From the NCBI GenBank assembly GCA_903899865.1, contig CAIUKZ010000422.1, positions 1 to 6,700 on the forward strand: a stretch of 6,700 nucleotides of DNA, written 5' to 3'. The notes under the pieces were generated by a model, which was not told the DNA's origin, ran no database searches, and worked only from the letters and a program-made list of their open reading frames with translations. This document shows, piece after piece, positions 1 through 5,479 of the stretch (positions within the stretch are counted from its first letter, which is position 1; each line of letters begins with the position of its first letter). The DNA comes from an uncultured Bacteroidales bacterium. Lineage in GTDB: Bacteria > Bacteroidota > Bacteroidia > Bacteroidales > Paludibacteraceae. The position numbers and the translations under genes were made by a program.

Positions 1-1
1 A

Positions 2-160
2 GGAAAAATGAACGTTGATGACAATGTTGATACGCCAAATGAATATGGCATTAGAAACATCCCAACTATTTTATTTTTCAAAGACGGACAATTGCAAGAC
101 AAACAAGTAGGTGCAACTCAAAAGTCAGTATTGGCTGATAAAATCAAAGCTCTTTTGTAG
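2..160 (+). CDS. trxA: Thioredoxin, C-terminal part (5' end outside window)
   Basis: The open frame runs in from the left edge and ends at TAG 158-160, giving 52 residues. It carries the C-terminal half of a thioredoxin fold: YGIRNIPT, with the conserved cis-proline that faces the active site, then the strand LFFKDGQ, the V-G turn (KQVGA) and a final helix ending KIKALL. Thioredoxins are cytoplasmic disulfide reductases that recycle ribonucleotide reductase, peroxiredoxins and thioredoxin-dependent arsenate reductases. The CGPC active site would lie upstream and cannot be seen, so a thioredoxin-like variant is not excluded. The gene converges on trmN6 with 7 bases between the stop codons and no visible terminator hairpin. 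The ArsC encoded at 5852-6277 is of the thioredoxin-coupled class, so this protein could be its electron donor; that is inference only. Confidence 0.85.
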   Translation, partial: GKMNVDDNVDTPNEYGIRNIPTILFFKDGQLQDKQVGATQKSVLADKIKALL

Positions 161-167
161 CAACGGA

Positions 168-887
168 CTATAACTTCAGATAAAAATCCTTCACAAGGTC
201 AGTAAACTCTGAAGTGTAATGATGTCTTTCATCGGTTTCAATACATAGTTGTGACACAGATGTAATACATGGAATCAAGCAAAACTCTAATAGCAGACGT
301 TTTGCTTGATTGTTTGGTTTGGTACGCACTTCCACCTTGATTTTACAATAAACACCGACTTTGGCTGCATCTTGAATACATTGCAACCCTTCTTGAATGG
401 GTAGAATGATGGCAATAATTCCATTTGGATGGAGAATAGAAGCCGATAGGGTAATTAACTCTAAGTGGCTGAGACTTTCACCAGTGTGTCTTGCTAGAGA
501 GCGACTCACCGTTGGGGCTTTTAATGAATTGACAAAGTAGGGAGGATTGGAGACAATCAGGTCATACTGGCCAGGATTTTGCAACACAAAATCTTGGAAG
601 GCATGGTGGTGAATGACTATCCTATCACTCCAATCTGAGCTATTGACATTTACTTTGGCTTGTTGGATGGCATCGGCAGCAATATCTACTGCATGAATCG
701 TAGCATGTTGGTTGCGCTGTGCCAGCATAAGTGCAATTAAACCTGTGCCTGTGCCTACATCAAGTATCTTTTGAGCATTTTTCACCGATGCCCAAGCACC
801 CAACAACACGCCATCAACACCTACTTTCATGGCACATAGATCATGAAAAACGGTAAACTGTTTGAAACTAAAATAGGGATTAGGCAT
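168..887 (-). CDS. trmN6: tRNA1(Val) (adenine(37)-N6)-methyltransferase (TrmN6/YfiC family)
   Basis: This 239-residue, full-length class I SAM-dependent methyltransferase would transfer a methyl group to N6 of A37 in tRNA(Val). Seen in the sequence: an N-terminal F-x-F-K-Q-F segment (6-11), the family signature MKVGVDGVLLGAW (20-32), SAM-binding motif I LDVGTGTGL (42-50), an acidic motif II VD at 67-68, and the catalytic NPPY at 114-117 typical of N6-adenine methyltransferases. The signature combined with NPPY is characteristic of YfiC/TrmN6 rather than of DNA or protein-glutamine methyltransferases. The start at 887 gives the usual family N-terminus; an ATG just upstream is followed at once by a stop. 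It is the second gene of a minus-strand pair, 29 bases behind the small exported protein, and probably shares its promoter. Its end abuts the convergent thioredoxin gene. Confidence 0.9.
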   Translation of the reverse strand: MPNPYFSFKQFTVFHDLCAMKVGVDGVLLGAWASVKNAQKILDVGTGTGLIALMLAQRNQHATIHAVDIAADAIQQAKVNVNSSDWSDRIVIHHHAFQDFVLQNPGQYDLIVSNPPYFVNSLKAPTVSRSLARHTGESLSHLELITLSASILHPNGIIAIILPIQEGLQCIQDAAKVGVYCKIKVEVRTKPNNQAKRLLLEFCLIPCITSVSQLCIETDERHHYTSEFTDLVKDFYLKL

Positions 888-916
888 TGAATCTATAGGT
901 TACATTTTTCAACGAA

Positions 917-1447
917 CTACTTCTTCTGAACGGCTGGCACATCATTGAAAGGCAATTTTGTTTCAGAGCCATTTTGAGGTCCGTTAGGGTTTTTCAGTAA
1001 GTATTCGGGACTAGGAGGTGAGCCTTGTTTTCGTGGATTGGCATTCTGATGATTTGATTGGCTCTTAGGTTCCGTGGCAGGGATATTATTAATTGACTTA
1101 CTGTCAAGAACTTTCTTAACAGCGCTACGATCAAATCGCTTCGTGTCTAAAAGCAAACGTTGATGATAATTAAGAATCTGGCGAACCTCAGCATTCTTAC
1201 TTTTGATACGCTCCATTGCTTCGATTCTAGTATTAGAAACCTGTCGCATGCGGGCATACTTTAAGTTGATGTCATATATTTGGGCAAACTGGTCGGATGT
1301 CAATGCTAGTTCTGATTGCATTCTTTCGGTCTGTTTTATGGCTTCCTGCTCTGGTGTCCTAGTCAATGGAACATTATTCTGAGCATGTACCTCTACGTAG
1401 GCACACAACATAATAAGTATTGCTACATTGTAAATAAACCATTTCAT
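917..1447 (-). CDS. Small exported Spy/CpxP-like (LTXXQ) protein
   Basis: The predicted protein has 176 residues. Residues 1-22 form a signal peptide (a Lys, a hydrophobic core with VAILIMLCAY, then V-H-A before Q23, fitting signal peptidase I). Residues 33-100 are helical and charged and include ELALTSDQFAQIYDINLKYA. The LTSDQ at 49-53 matches the LTxxQ motif of periplasmic Spy/CpxP proteins and of small Bacteroidota proteins of similar build. Residues 118-176 are low-complexity, rich in Asn, Pro, Gln, Ser and Lys, and probably disordered. Family members act as periplasmic chaperones or envelope-stress and metal-response factors; a precise role here is unknown. It is the first gene of a pair with trmN6 and is preceded by a sigma-54-like promoter, which would fit a stress-controlled envelope protein. 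The assignment rests on the motif and architecture only. Confidence 0.65.
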   Translation of the reverse strand: MKWFIYNVAILIMLCAYVEVHAQNNVPLTRTPEQEAIKQTERMQSELALTSDQFAQIYDINLKYARMRQVSNTRIEAMERIKSKNAEVRQILNYHQRLLLDTKRFDRSAVKKVLDSKSINNIPATEPKSQSNHQNANPRKQGSPPSPEYLLKNPNGPQNGSETKLPFNDVPAVQKK

Positions 1448-1490
1448 TGGTAAAGCATTTAAATAATTTCACCCAATATTCTTTTATTTG

Positions 1491-1510
1491 TGCCATCTGG
1501 GCATTTGGCA
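1491..1510 (-). other. Candidate 5'-UTR stem-loop of the exported-protein gene
   Basis: The arms TGCCA (1491-1495) and TGGCA (1506-1510) are exact inverted complements around a 10-base loop. On the minus strand this falls just after the start site expected from the sigma-54-like element, so it would form a short hairpin at the very 5' end of the mRNA and could stabilise it. The stem is only 5 bp and may be chance. Confidence 0.2.
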
Positions 1511-1524
1511 GATAACAATATGGG

Positions 1525-1540
1525 GCAATGACCGTGCCAA
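1525..1540 (-). promoter_or_regulatory. Sigma-54 (RpoN) type -24/-12 promoter
   Basis: Read on the minus strand this is TTGGCACG-GTCA-TTGC. It matches the sigma-54 consensus TGGCACG-N4-TTGC at every position, with the invariant GG (-24) and GC (-12) separated by the required 10 bases. It points toward the exported-protein gene. Transcription would start near 1513, giving a leader of about 65 bases before the ATG at 1447. No TAnnTTTG box of the usual Bacteroidota housekeeping promoter is visible for this gene. Sigma-54 genes also need an upstream enhancer-binding activator; its site would fall inside the divergent transporter gene or the short region before it, and I could not identify one. 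Confidence 0.6.
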
Positions 1541-1573
1541 AACTCGAACACACACTCTTAATTTCAAGCATTT

Positions 1574-2314
1574 ATGGATTTTCAACACTTCATTCTTCAA
1601 AACAGCACAATTCCTGCAATCACAGCTTTCATTCTTGGATTAATGACTACTATCAGTCCGTGTCCACTTTGCACCAATGTAACAGCCATAGGATATCTTA
1701 GCAAAGACGTAAGTAGTAAGAAACAAATTATCCAAAATGGGTTCATGTACTCGTTGGGAAAAATCATTGCATTTACTGGTCTTGCATCAATTTTCGTGCT
1801 GGGAGGAACTGTTTTGCCTACTCAGCATTTTTTTGAGACATACGGTGAAATGCTTTTAGGTCCATTTTTGATTATTGGCGGACTTTTTATGCTCGAATTT
1901 TTCAAATTCCACAAACACACCTCAGACCATCACTCATCAGAAAGCTTTAGTGACAAAATCATCAACAAATCTGTTTCTGGAAGTGCCAAATGGTCACTCC
2001 TATTGGGCATCATTTTCTCACTTGCATTTTGTCCTTACAGTGGCGTCCTATATTTTGGAGGTCTGATACCGCTCACTCTGGCAAATTCATACGGACTTAT
2101 ATACGCAGTAATATTTGCCATTGGCACTAGTCTGCCTGTTCTAATTATTTCGTGGATATTAGCTTATAGCATTTCTGGTCTAGGAAGCTTTTACAACAAA
2201 CTGCAACTGTTCGAAACTTGGTTCAGACGCTCTACAGCAGTTATTTTCATTCTCATGGGCATCTATGTAATAGTAGAGTACTTTTCGCATTACGGGCACG
2301 CACATACACATTGA
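1574..2314 (+). CDS. CcdA/ArsG-like six-helix membrane transporter with His-rich loop and tail
   Basis: The 246-residue integral membrane protein has about six hydrophobic segments (roughly 14-34, 55-78, 92-112, 141-163, 170-197, 217-238). Two repeat-like signatures, SPCPLC at 28-33 in the first helix and AFCPYSG at 151-157 in the fourth, place paired cysteines (C30 and C153) as in the CcdA/DsbD transmembrane electron-transfer fold. As I recall the families, the pattern with GLMTTISPCPL, TNVTAIG and EMLLGP is closest to the Bacteroidota ArsG-type permeases linked to efflux of aromatic arsenicals; TauE/SafE- or DsbD_2-type proteins are the alternatives. Unusual here are a His-rich loop (H113, H115, H119, H120) and a C-terminal tail ending HYGHAHTH, which look like metal-binding segments. 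The gene diverges from the exported-protein gene and I see no clear promoter box for it. Substrate is not certain; the ars operon about 3.2 kb away makes arsenic plausible. Confidence 0.75.
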   Translation: MDFQHFILQNSTIPAITAFILGLMTTISPCPLCTNVTAIGYLSKDVSSKKQIIQNGFMYSLGKIIAFTGLASIFVLGGTVLPTQHFFETYGEMLLGPFLIIGGLFMLEFFKFHKHTSDHHSSESFSDKIINKSVSGSAKWSLLLGIIFSLAFCPYSGVLYFGGLIPLTLANSYGLIYAVIFAIGTSLPVLIISWILAYSISGLGSFYNKLQLFETWFRRSTAVIFILMGIYVIVEYFSHYGHAHTH

Positions 2315-2366
2315 CGCACAGTAAGCAGACCCCATAAAGCCTTTGACAATTCACCTACGCCATAAT

Positions 2367-2389
2367 TTCACACAAATCAATCGTGTGAA
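2367..2389. terminator. Possible shared terminator between convergent genes
   Basis: The arms TTCACAC (2367-2373) and GTGTGAA (2383-2389) form a perfect 7-bp stem with a 9-base loop. It lies between the stop codons of the convergent transporter and exonuclease genes, where a bidirectional terminator is expected. Neither side carries a convincing T-run, so factor-independent termination is doubtful. Confidence 0.35.
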
Positions 2390-2397
2390 CACATCTG

Positions 2398-3165
2398 CTA
2401 TTTATTAAAATCCCTCAATTTAATGTTGGTAAGCACTTTCTTTGTATGCAATGAAAAATCACTGCTCATGATCCAACTGTAATAACCTTGGTCTGTTTTA
2501 AGCACATCCGTAACTTTCACGCCTTTGTATTTGCCAAAATTTATAACCTCTTCACCTTTACTATTATAAATTATTCTGCCAGCAAAATCGACATTATTAT
2601 TTTGAGTGGTAAACTTGGACAAATACTCCACATCATTTACCAGTTCAGGATACCTTTCCAACTGTGCCTTGAGCACCTCGTATGTGGCCAAGGTATCGGC
2701 CTCAGCGCCATGAGCATTCACCAAATCTTTATCACAGTAGAATTTGTATGCCGCTGAAAGAGTGCGCTGTTCCATTTTGTGAAAAATAACTTGTACATCC
2801 ACAAACTTGCGTTTCATCAAATCAATATCAATCTCGGCTCTAAGAAGCTCCTCGGCAAGAAGCGGTATATCAAATCGGTTAGAATTATAGCCCGCCAGAT
2901 CACAACCTTCAATGTCTTTGACAATTTCCTTAGCTACTTGCTTGAATGTAGGACATTGAGCTACATCCACATCATAAATGCCATGAATGGCTGATGATTC
3001 AGCAGGAATAGGCCGCTCTGGATTGATGCGCAACGATTTGGTCTCCTCACGCCCATTGGGGCTGACTTTATGGTACGCTATTTCCACAATACGATCTGTT
3101 ACTATATTTGTACCGGTCGTTTCTAAATCAAAAAAAACAATGGGATTTTTGAGTTGCAATTTCAT
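2398..3165 (-). CDS. DEDDh 3'-5' exonuclease (DnaQ/epsilon-like) with exodeoxyribonuclease X-type C-terminal domain
   Basis: The 255-residue enzyme would remove nucleotides from 3' ends using two metal ions. All catalytic residues are visible: D13 and E15 in FFDLETTG (11-18), D99 in YNSNRFDIPLL (93-103), and H152/D157 in HGAEAD (152-157), which makes it the DEDDh type. The exonuclease domain spans about 7-170. Residues 200-255 hold a short second domain (NFGKYKG, YYSWIMSSDF) like that found at the C-terminus of exodeoxyribonuclease X-like proteins. The frame is open up to an ATG at 3204, but I prefer 3165: the protein then begins MKLQLKNP directly before the first strand, and a -7 box at 3214-3207 would start transcription near 3200, downstream of the ATG at 3204. 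It follows dnaN on the same strand but is separated from it by a terminator, so it is probably transcribed separately. Proofreading with the replicase or a repair role are both possible. Confidence 0.88.
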   Translation of the reverse strand: MKLQLKNPIVFFDLETTGTNIVTDRIVEIAYHKVSPNGREETKSLRINPERPIPAESSAIHGIYDVDVAQCPTFKQVAKEIVKDIEGCDLAGYNSNRFDIPLLAEELLRAEIDIDLMKRKFVDVQVIFHKMEQRTLSAAYKFYCDKDLVNAHGAEADTLATYEVLKAQLERYPELVNDVEYLSKFTTQNNNVDFAGRIIYNSKGEEVINFGKYKGVKVTDVLKTDQGYYSWIMSSDFSLHTKKVLTNIKLRDFNK

Positions 3166-3206
3166 ACGCAAATAATTGATTGTTGAAGTCATTAAAAACA
3201 CCATGT

Positions 3207-3214
3207 CAAACTTA
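3207..3214 (-). promoter_or_regulatory. Candidate -7 box for the exonuclease gene
   Basis: On the minus strand the sequence is TAAGTTTG, a full match to the Bacteroidota -7 element TAnnTTTG. No TTTG or TTG occurs at the expected 19-21 bases upstream, so the -33 element is weak or absent. The predicted start, a few bases downstream near 3200, supports the gene start at 3165. Confidence 0.45.
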
Positions 3215-3259
3215 CTGTGTATTAAGTTGAAGTCGATGACATGATTGCGAAACTAAAAG

Positions 3260-3292
3260 TAAAGGTCAAACATCATCGACATTTGACCTTTA
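3260..3292 (-). terminator. Intrinsic-type terminator after dnaN
   Basis: The arms 3260-3270 (TAAAGGTCAAA) and 3282-3292 (TTTGACCTTTA) are perfect 11-bp inverted complements with an 11-base loop. Read on the minus strand it lies 21 bases after the dnaN stop and is followed by CTTTTAGTTT, a modest T-rich tail. It separates dnaN from the exonuclease gene's own promoter. Confidence 0.7.
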
Positions 3293-3313
3293 ATCTATAA
3301 ATTAAAGATTTGT

Positions 3314-4453
3314 TTAGTCATTGAGCAACATTGGCATCAACAACATTAGTATTTCCTCGTTTTTATCATTCTCAAAAGGCAATATAAGACCTGCTCTTGA
3401 GGCATCAGTCATTTCCATCACAATATCAGACGAATTGATATTGCCTAATATCTCGATTAAAAATGAAGATTTGAACCCAATCTTGATTGGATCGCCTTCA
3501 AATTGACAATTGATCCTTTCTTCAGCAGAAATTGAGAAATCAATATCCTGAGCCGAAATATGTATTTCATTGTTTTCAAACGCTAACTTCACTAAGTTGC
3601 TTGCCTGATTTGAGAAAACTGAAACACGCTTCAGTGCATTTTGCAAAGTTACCCTGTCAATGATGATTTTATAAGGATTGGAAGATGGAATAACAGCGTT
3701 GTAGTTTGGAAAACGACCTTCCAACTGACGACAAATCATGGTATAGTTAGAAAGTTTGAAGTAGGCATTCTTCTTATCAAAACGAATTTCTACATCACCA
3801 CTTTCTTTAGGAAGAATGTTTTTCAGAAGATTTGCAGGTTTTTTTGGCAAAATAAAGTTTACCGTATCCTCATCATTACCCACCGACACAGAAGTAAATC
3901 CAGTAGTACAACGTACCAATTTATGAGCATCAGTAGCTACAATGGTTAATTTGTCGGGCGCAATATCAAAGAAAATACCATTCATCACAGGTCTCAATTC
4001 ATCATCGGCGGTGCAAAAAATAGTTTTGGATATTCCTGACGATAGAGAAGTAACCGGTAAAACCAACTTGCGAGAATCATCTGCCAACTGTGGCAATCGA
4101 GGAAACTCATCGCCATTCTGACCAATGAAATTATATGATCCGTTGGGCGAGGTGATAACCATTGCCAAATTTGAATCATTAATATTGAATGTTAGCGGTT
4201 GTTCCGAAAATTCACGAAGTGTATCCACTAGCAACTTGGAAGCGACTGCTACTTTCCCTTCACCCTTTGCCGATTCAACTTCCATGGAGGTAATCAATGT
4301 TGTTTCGATATCAGAGGCAGTCATGGTAAGAGTGCTACCCTTCAAATCAAACAAAAAATTATCTAGTATTGGCAACGAGTTCTTGCTGTTTATAACCCTA
4401 CTAATTGCTTGCAAATGACTTAGCAAGTCTGTACTTGAAACAATAAATTCCAT
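3314..4453 (-). CDS. dnaN: DNA polymerase III sliding clamp (beta subunit)
   Basis: The 379-residue protein is full length for a beta clamp (about 365-380). It forms the ring dimer that slides on DNA and tethers the replicative polymerase and repair enzymes through a hydrophobic cleft. Three clamp folds can be placed at roughly 1-122, 130-245 and 250-379. Conserved stretches include NSLPILDNFLF (25-35), GQNGDEFPRLP (111-121), RPVMNGI (154-160), ATDAHKLVR (173-181) and LEGRFPNYNAVIP (244-256). The C-terminus MPMLLND keeps the hydrophobic M-P-M core that helps build the partner-binding pocket. The ATG at 4453 gives the standard N-terminus, with the first strand beginning immediately. It is transcribed on its own: a -7 box lies about 40 bases upstream and a strong hairpin follows the stop. 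dnaA is not adjacent, so its presence does not by itself mark the origin. Confidence 0.98.
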   Translation of the reverse strand: MEFIVSSTDLLSHLQAISRVINSKNSLPILDNFLFDLKGSTLTMTASDIETTLITSMEVESAKGEGKVAVASKLLVDTLREFSEQPLTFNINDSNLAMVITSPNGSYNFIGQNGDEFPRLPQLADDSRKLVLPVTSLSSGISKTIFCTADDELRPVMNGIFFDIAPDKLTIVATDAHKLVRCTTGFTSVSVGNDEDTVNFILPKKPANLLKNILPKESGDVEIRFDKKNAYFKLSNYTMICRQLEGRFPNYNAVIPSSNPYKIIIDRVTLQNALKRVSVFSNQASNLVKLAFENNEIHISAQDIDFSISAEERINCQFEGDPIKIGFKSSFLIEILGNINSSDIVMEMTDASRAGLILPFENDKNEEILMLLMPMLLND

Positions 4454-4492
4454 ATCGTTAGCATTTGATTTTTACTTGTTCTATTAATTAAA

Positions 4493-4500
4493 CAAATGTA
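4493..4500 (-). promoter_or_regulatory. Candidate -7 box of dnaN
   Basis: On the minus strand the sequence is TACATTTG, a full match to TAnnTTTG. It would give a leader of about 35 bases before the dnaN ATG at 4453. No TTTG is present at the -33 spacing; instead one copy of a 13-bp inverted repeat (4521-4533) occupies that region. Confidence 0.5.
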
Positions 4501-4520
4501 AGAATTTTTTTAAATACTTT

Positions 4521-4736
4521 CTGTATCTGAAATTTATATTTTTAAAAAAACTACTTCCTATATTTTACATTAATACCATCAATAGATATGAAATACTATC
4601 AGCAGAGATCAATTTGTATTTAAAACATTAACAATTTATGTTACAGAACATCATTTACGTATAGGAAAAGGCGTTTCAGGAACTTACATTTGTGAAACAG
4701 CAATAATTTAACACCAATTAGCGATTTCAGATACAG
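4521..4736. repeat. Spaced 13-bp inverted repeat upstream of dnaN
   Basis: CTGTATCTGAAAT at 4521-4533 has its exact reverse complement ATTTCAGATACAG at 4724-4736, with 190 bases between the arms. The left arm lies 20 bases upstream of the dnaN -7 box. The flanks of the arms do not extend the match. Two sites for one DNA-binding regulator would be an explanation; no known operator is recognised. Confidence 0.45.
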
Positions 4737-5057
4737 TCAAAAAAAGTAATTAACGAAATAAAAACAAACAATTAAACACCCCTTAGAAGCTTAAATCAAA
4801 ATATCTGATAGTGTAACATGCTTACTTTTTTAGATATTACAATTATCAAACTTAGTATCAGAGAAAACAAGAAACATTTCATTAACCTAGAGTAGGCAAC
4901 CAATTACAACAGCTTAAAAAACTACTCAATCCATTAAAAAACAAATCATTAACTCTTAACGCCTAATAATGTTTACAAAATTTCAAAACAGGTTTTAAAT
5001 GTTTCTCCTAAAAAAACATGGAAACAATTTCTTTTTCTTATTAATTGATAGTGAATT

Positions 5058-5378
5058 ATGACAGACTCTATAAACACCCTAAAAGAAAAATCCAAGTTTT
5101 TAATGAAGCGGAAAATTGATTCAATAGCAAACAAACACATTTCTAGTATTAATAAACTTGACATCAAGGTATCTGCAAACAATGAAATTTTAATCAATCT
5201 GGTCAGCTATGACGAAATGTGCATAGTCTCTGTGTTCGATGCTTGGAACATCATCGTAAAAACTGTAAAAAGTCCAGGCAATGAGATGATAAAAATTCAA
5301 GTTCCATCCAAAGGAAAATACACTCTACATTTTCAGTACAACGATGCTATCTTCGTTGACGAAATCACCATTGTTTAA
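5058..5378 (+). CDS. Unrecognised 106-aa protein with beta-rich C-terminal half
   Basis: I do not recognise this protein. Residues 1-32 are Lys-rich and probably helical, with no signal peptide or membrane segment. Residues 34-106 alternate hydrophobic and polar residues in at least six short strands (such as CIVSVFDAWNIIVK at 55-68, MIKIQVP at 77-83, KYTLHFQY at 87-94 and IFVDEITIV at 98-106). That layout, a strand, a turn, a G-K-Y-T-L strand and a final I-V ending, resembles the small beta-sandwich modules at the C-termini of Bacteroidota secreted proteins (T9SS sorting or DUF3244-like), but without an export signal, so the likeness may be only of fold. The ATG at 5058 follows an in-frame stop at 5052-5054, so no longer version exists. 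It is monocistronic: two terminators follow, and the arsR promoter begins inside the second. A shorter frame on the opposite strand (5197-4973) is judged a shadow. Confidence 0.6.
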   Translation: MTDSINTLKEKSKFLMKRKIDSIANKHISSINKLDIKVSANNEILINLVSYDEMCIVSVFDAWNIIVKTVKSPGNEMIKIQVPSKGKYTLHFQYNDAIFVDEITIV

Positions 5379-5401
5379 TTCTTCACATTACAAGAATTTT
5401 T
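5377..5401 (+). terminator. First of two tandem terminators after the 106-aa gene
   Basis: The arms AATTCTT (5377-5383) and AAGAATT (5392-5398) form a 7-bp stem with an 8-base loop, followed by further T residues (5399-5401). The stem begins within the TAA stop codon. It is weak in G+C, and probably assists the stronger hairpin downstream. Confidence 0.45.
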
Positions 5402-5411
5402 ATCAATGTTC

Positions 5412-5448
5412 AACAATAATTCAAATAATATTTGGATTATTGTTTTTT
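5412..5448 (+). terminator. Strong intrinsic terminator overlapping the ars -33 box
   Basis: AACAATAAT (5412-5420) pairs with ATTATTGTT (5436-5444), and CAAAT (5422-5426) pairs with ATTTG (5430-5434). The single U5421 to G5435 position is a wobble pair, so the RNA forms a continuous 15-bp stem with a 3-base loop. It runs straight into a T-run (5443-5448). It ends transcription from the 106-aa gene and insulates the ars operon. The TTTG of the ars -33 box (5431-5434) lies in its right arm. Confidence 0.75.
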
Positions 5449-5462
5449 ATGTCGTATGTTTG
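5431..5462 (+). promoter_or_regulatory. Bacteroidota-type promoter of the arsRCM operon
   Basis: TTTG at 5431-5434 and TATGTTTG at 5455-5462 are separated by exactly 20 bases. This matches the Bacteroidota housekeeping promoter (TTTG, N19-21, TAnnTTTG) at every defined position. The start point would fall a few bases downstream, leaving a leader of only about 10-15 bases before the arsR ATG at 5480, which fits the phylum's independence from Shine-Dalgarno pairing. The -7 box is enclosed by the operator arms, so repressor binding would block polymerase directly. Confidence 0.85.
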
Positions 5463-5472
5463 CGACATAAAA
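5445..5472 (+). promoter_or_regulatory. Probable ArsR operator: 10-bp perfect inverted repeat around the -7 box
   Basis: TTTTATGTCG (5445-5454) and CGACATAAAA (5463-5472) are exact reverse complements. The 8 bases between them are TATGTTTG, precisely the -7 element. A dyad of this size placed over the promoter directly before arsR is the expected site for a dimeric winged-helix ArsR/SmtB repressor, which leaves DNA when it binds As(III). No second copy was found in this window, including in front of the ArsG-like gene. Confidence 0.8.
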
Positions 5473-5479
5473 CATTAGT

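Larger units (their letters stand above)
4454..5057. other. Gene-poor, very AT-rich intergenic region
   Basis: About 600 bases carry no convincing gene. They hold the dnaN promoter at the left end, a spaced 13-bp inverted repeat, a 5-4-5 palindrome ATGTT-ACAG-AACAT (4638-4651), and a hairpin-prone pair GTTTCA (4673-4678) / TGAAAC (4693-4698) whose loop holds the TAnnTTTG-like sequence TACATTTG (4685-4692) on the plus strand. Runs of A and repeated ATTAAC words are frequent. I saw no DnaA boxes, no tRNA and no recognisable RNA. The right end presumably carries the promoter of the 106-aa gene, but no full -33/-7 pair stands out. Confidence 0.6.

Noticed and set aside
1374..1571. Minus-strand 65-codon open frame across the divergent intergenic region
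   Set aside because: It overlaps the signal-peptide end of the exported protein in another frame, has no recognisable domain, and covers the sigma-54-like promoter and leader, so it is best read as non-coding.
3166..3204. Longer N-terminus of the exonuclease (ATG at 3204)
   Set aside because: The extra 13 residues precede the normal family N-terminus, and the candidate -7 box at 3207-3214 would start the transcript after this ATG.
3182..3234. Direct repeat GTTGAAGTC (3182-3190 and 3226-3234)
   Set aside because: Only 9 bases, two copies, flanks unrelated; no regulator or element recognised.
4454..5057. Possible replication origin next to dnaN
   Set aside because: The region is AT-rich but I found no DnaA-box-like TTATCCACA words, and dnaA is not adjacent; in this phylum dnaN need not lie at the origin.
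4973..5197. Minus-strand 74-codon open frame opposite the 106-aa gene
   Set aside because: Shorter than the plus-strand frame, no motif, and the terminators after 5378 are oriented for plus-strand transcription.
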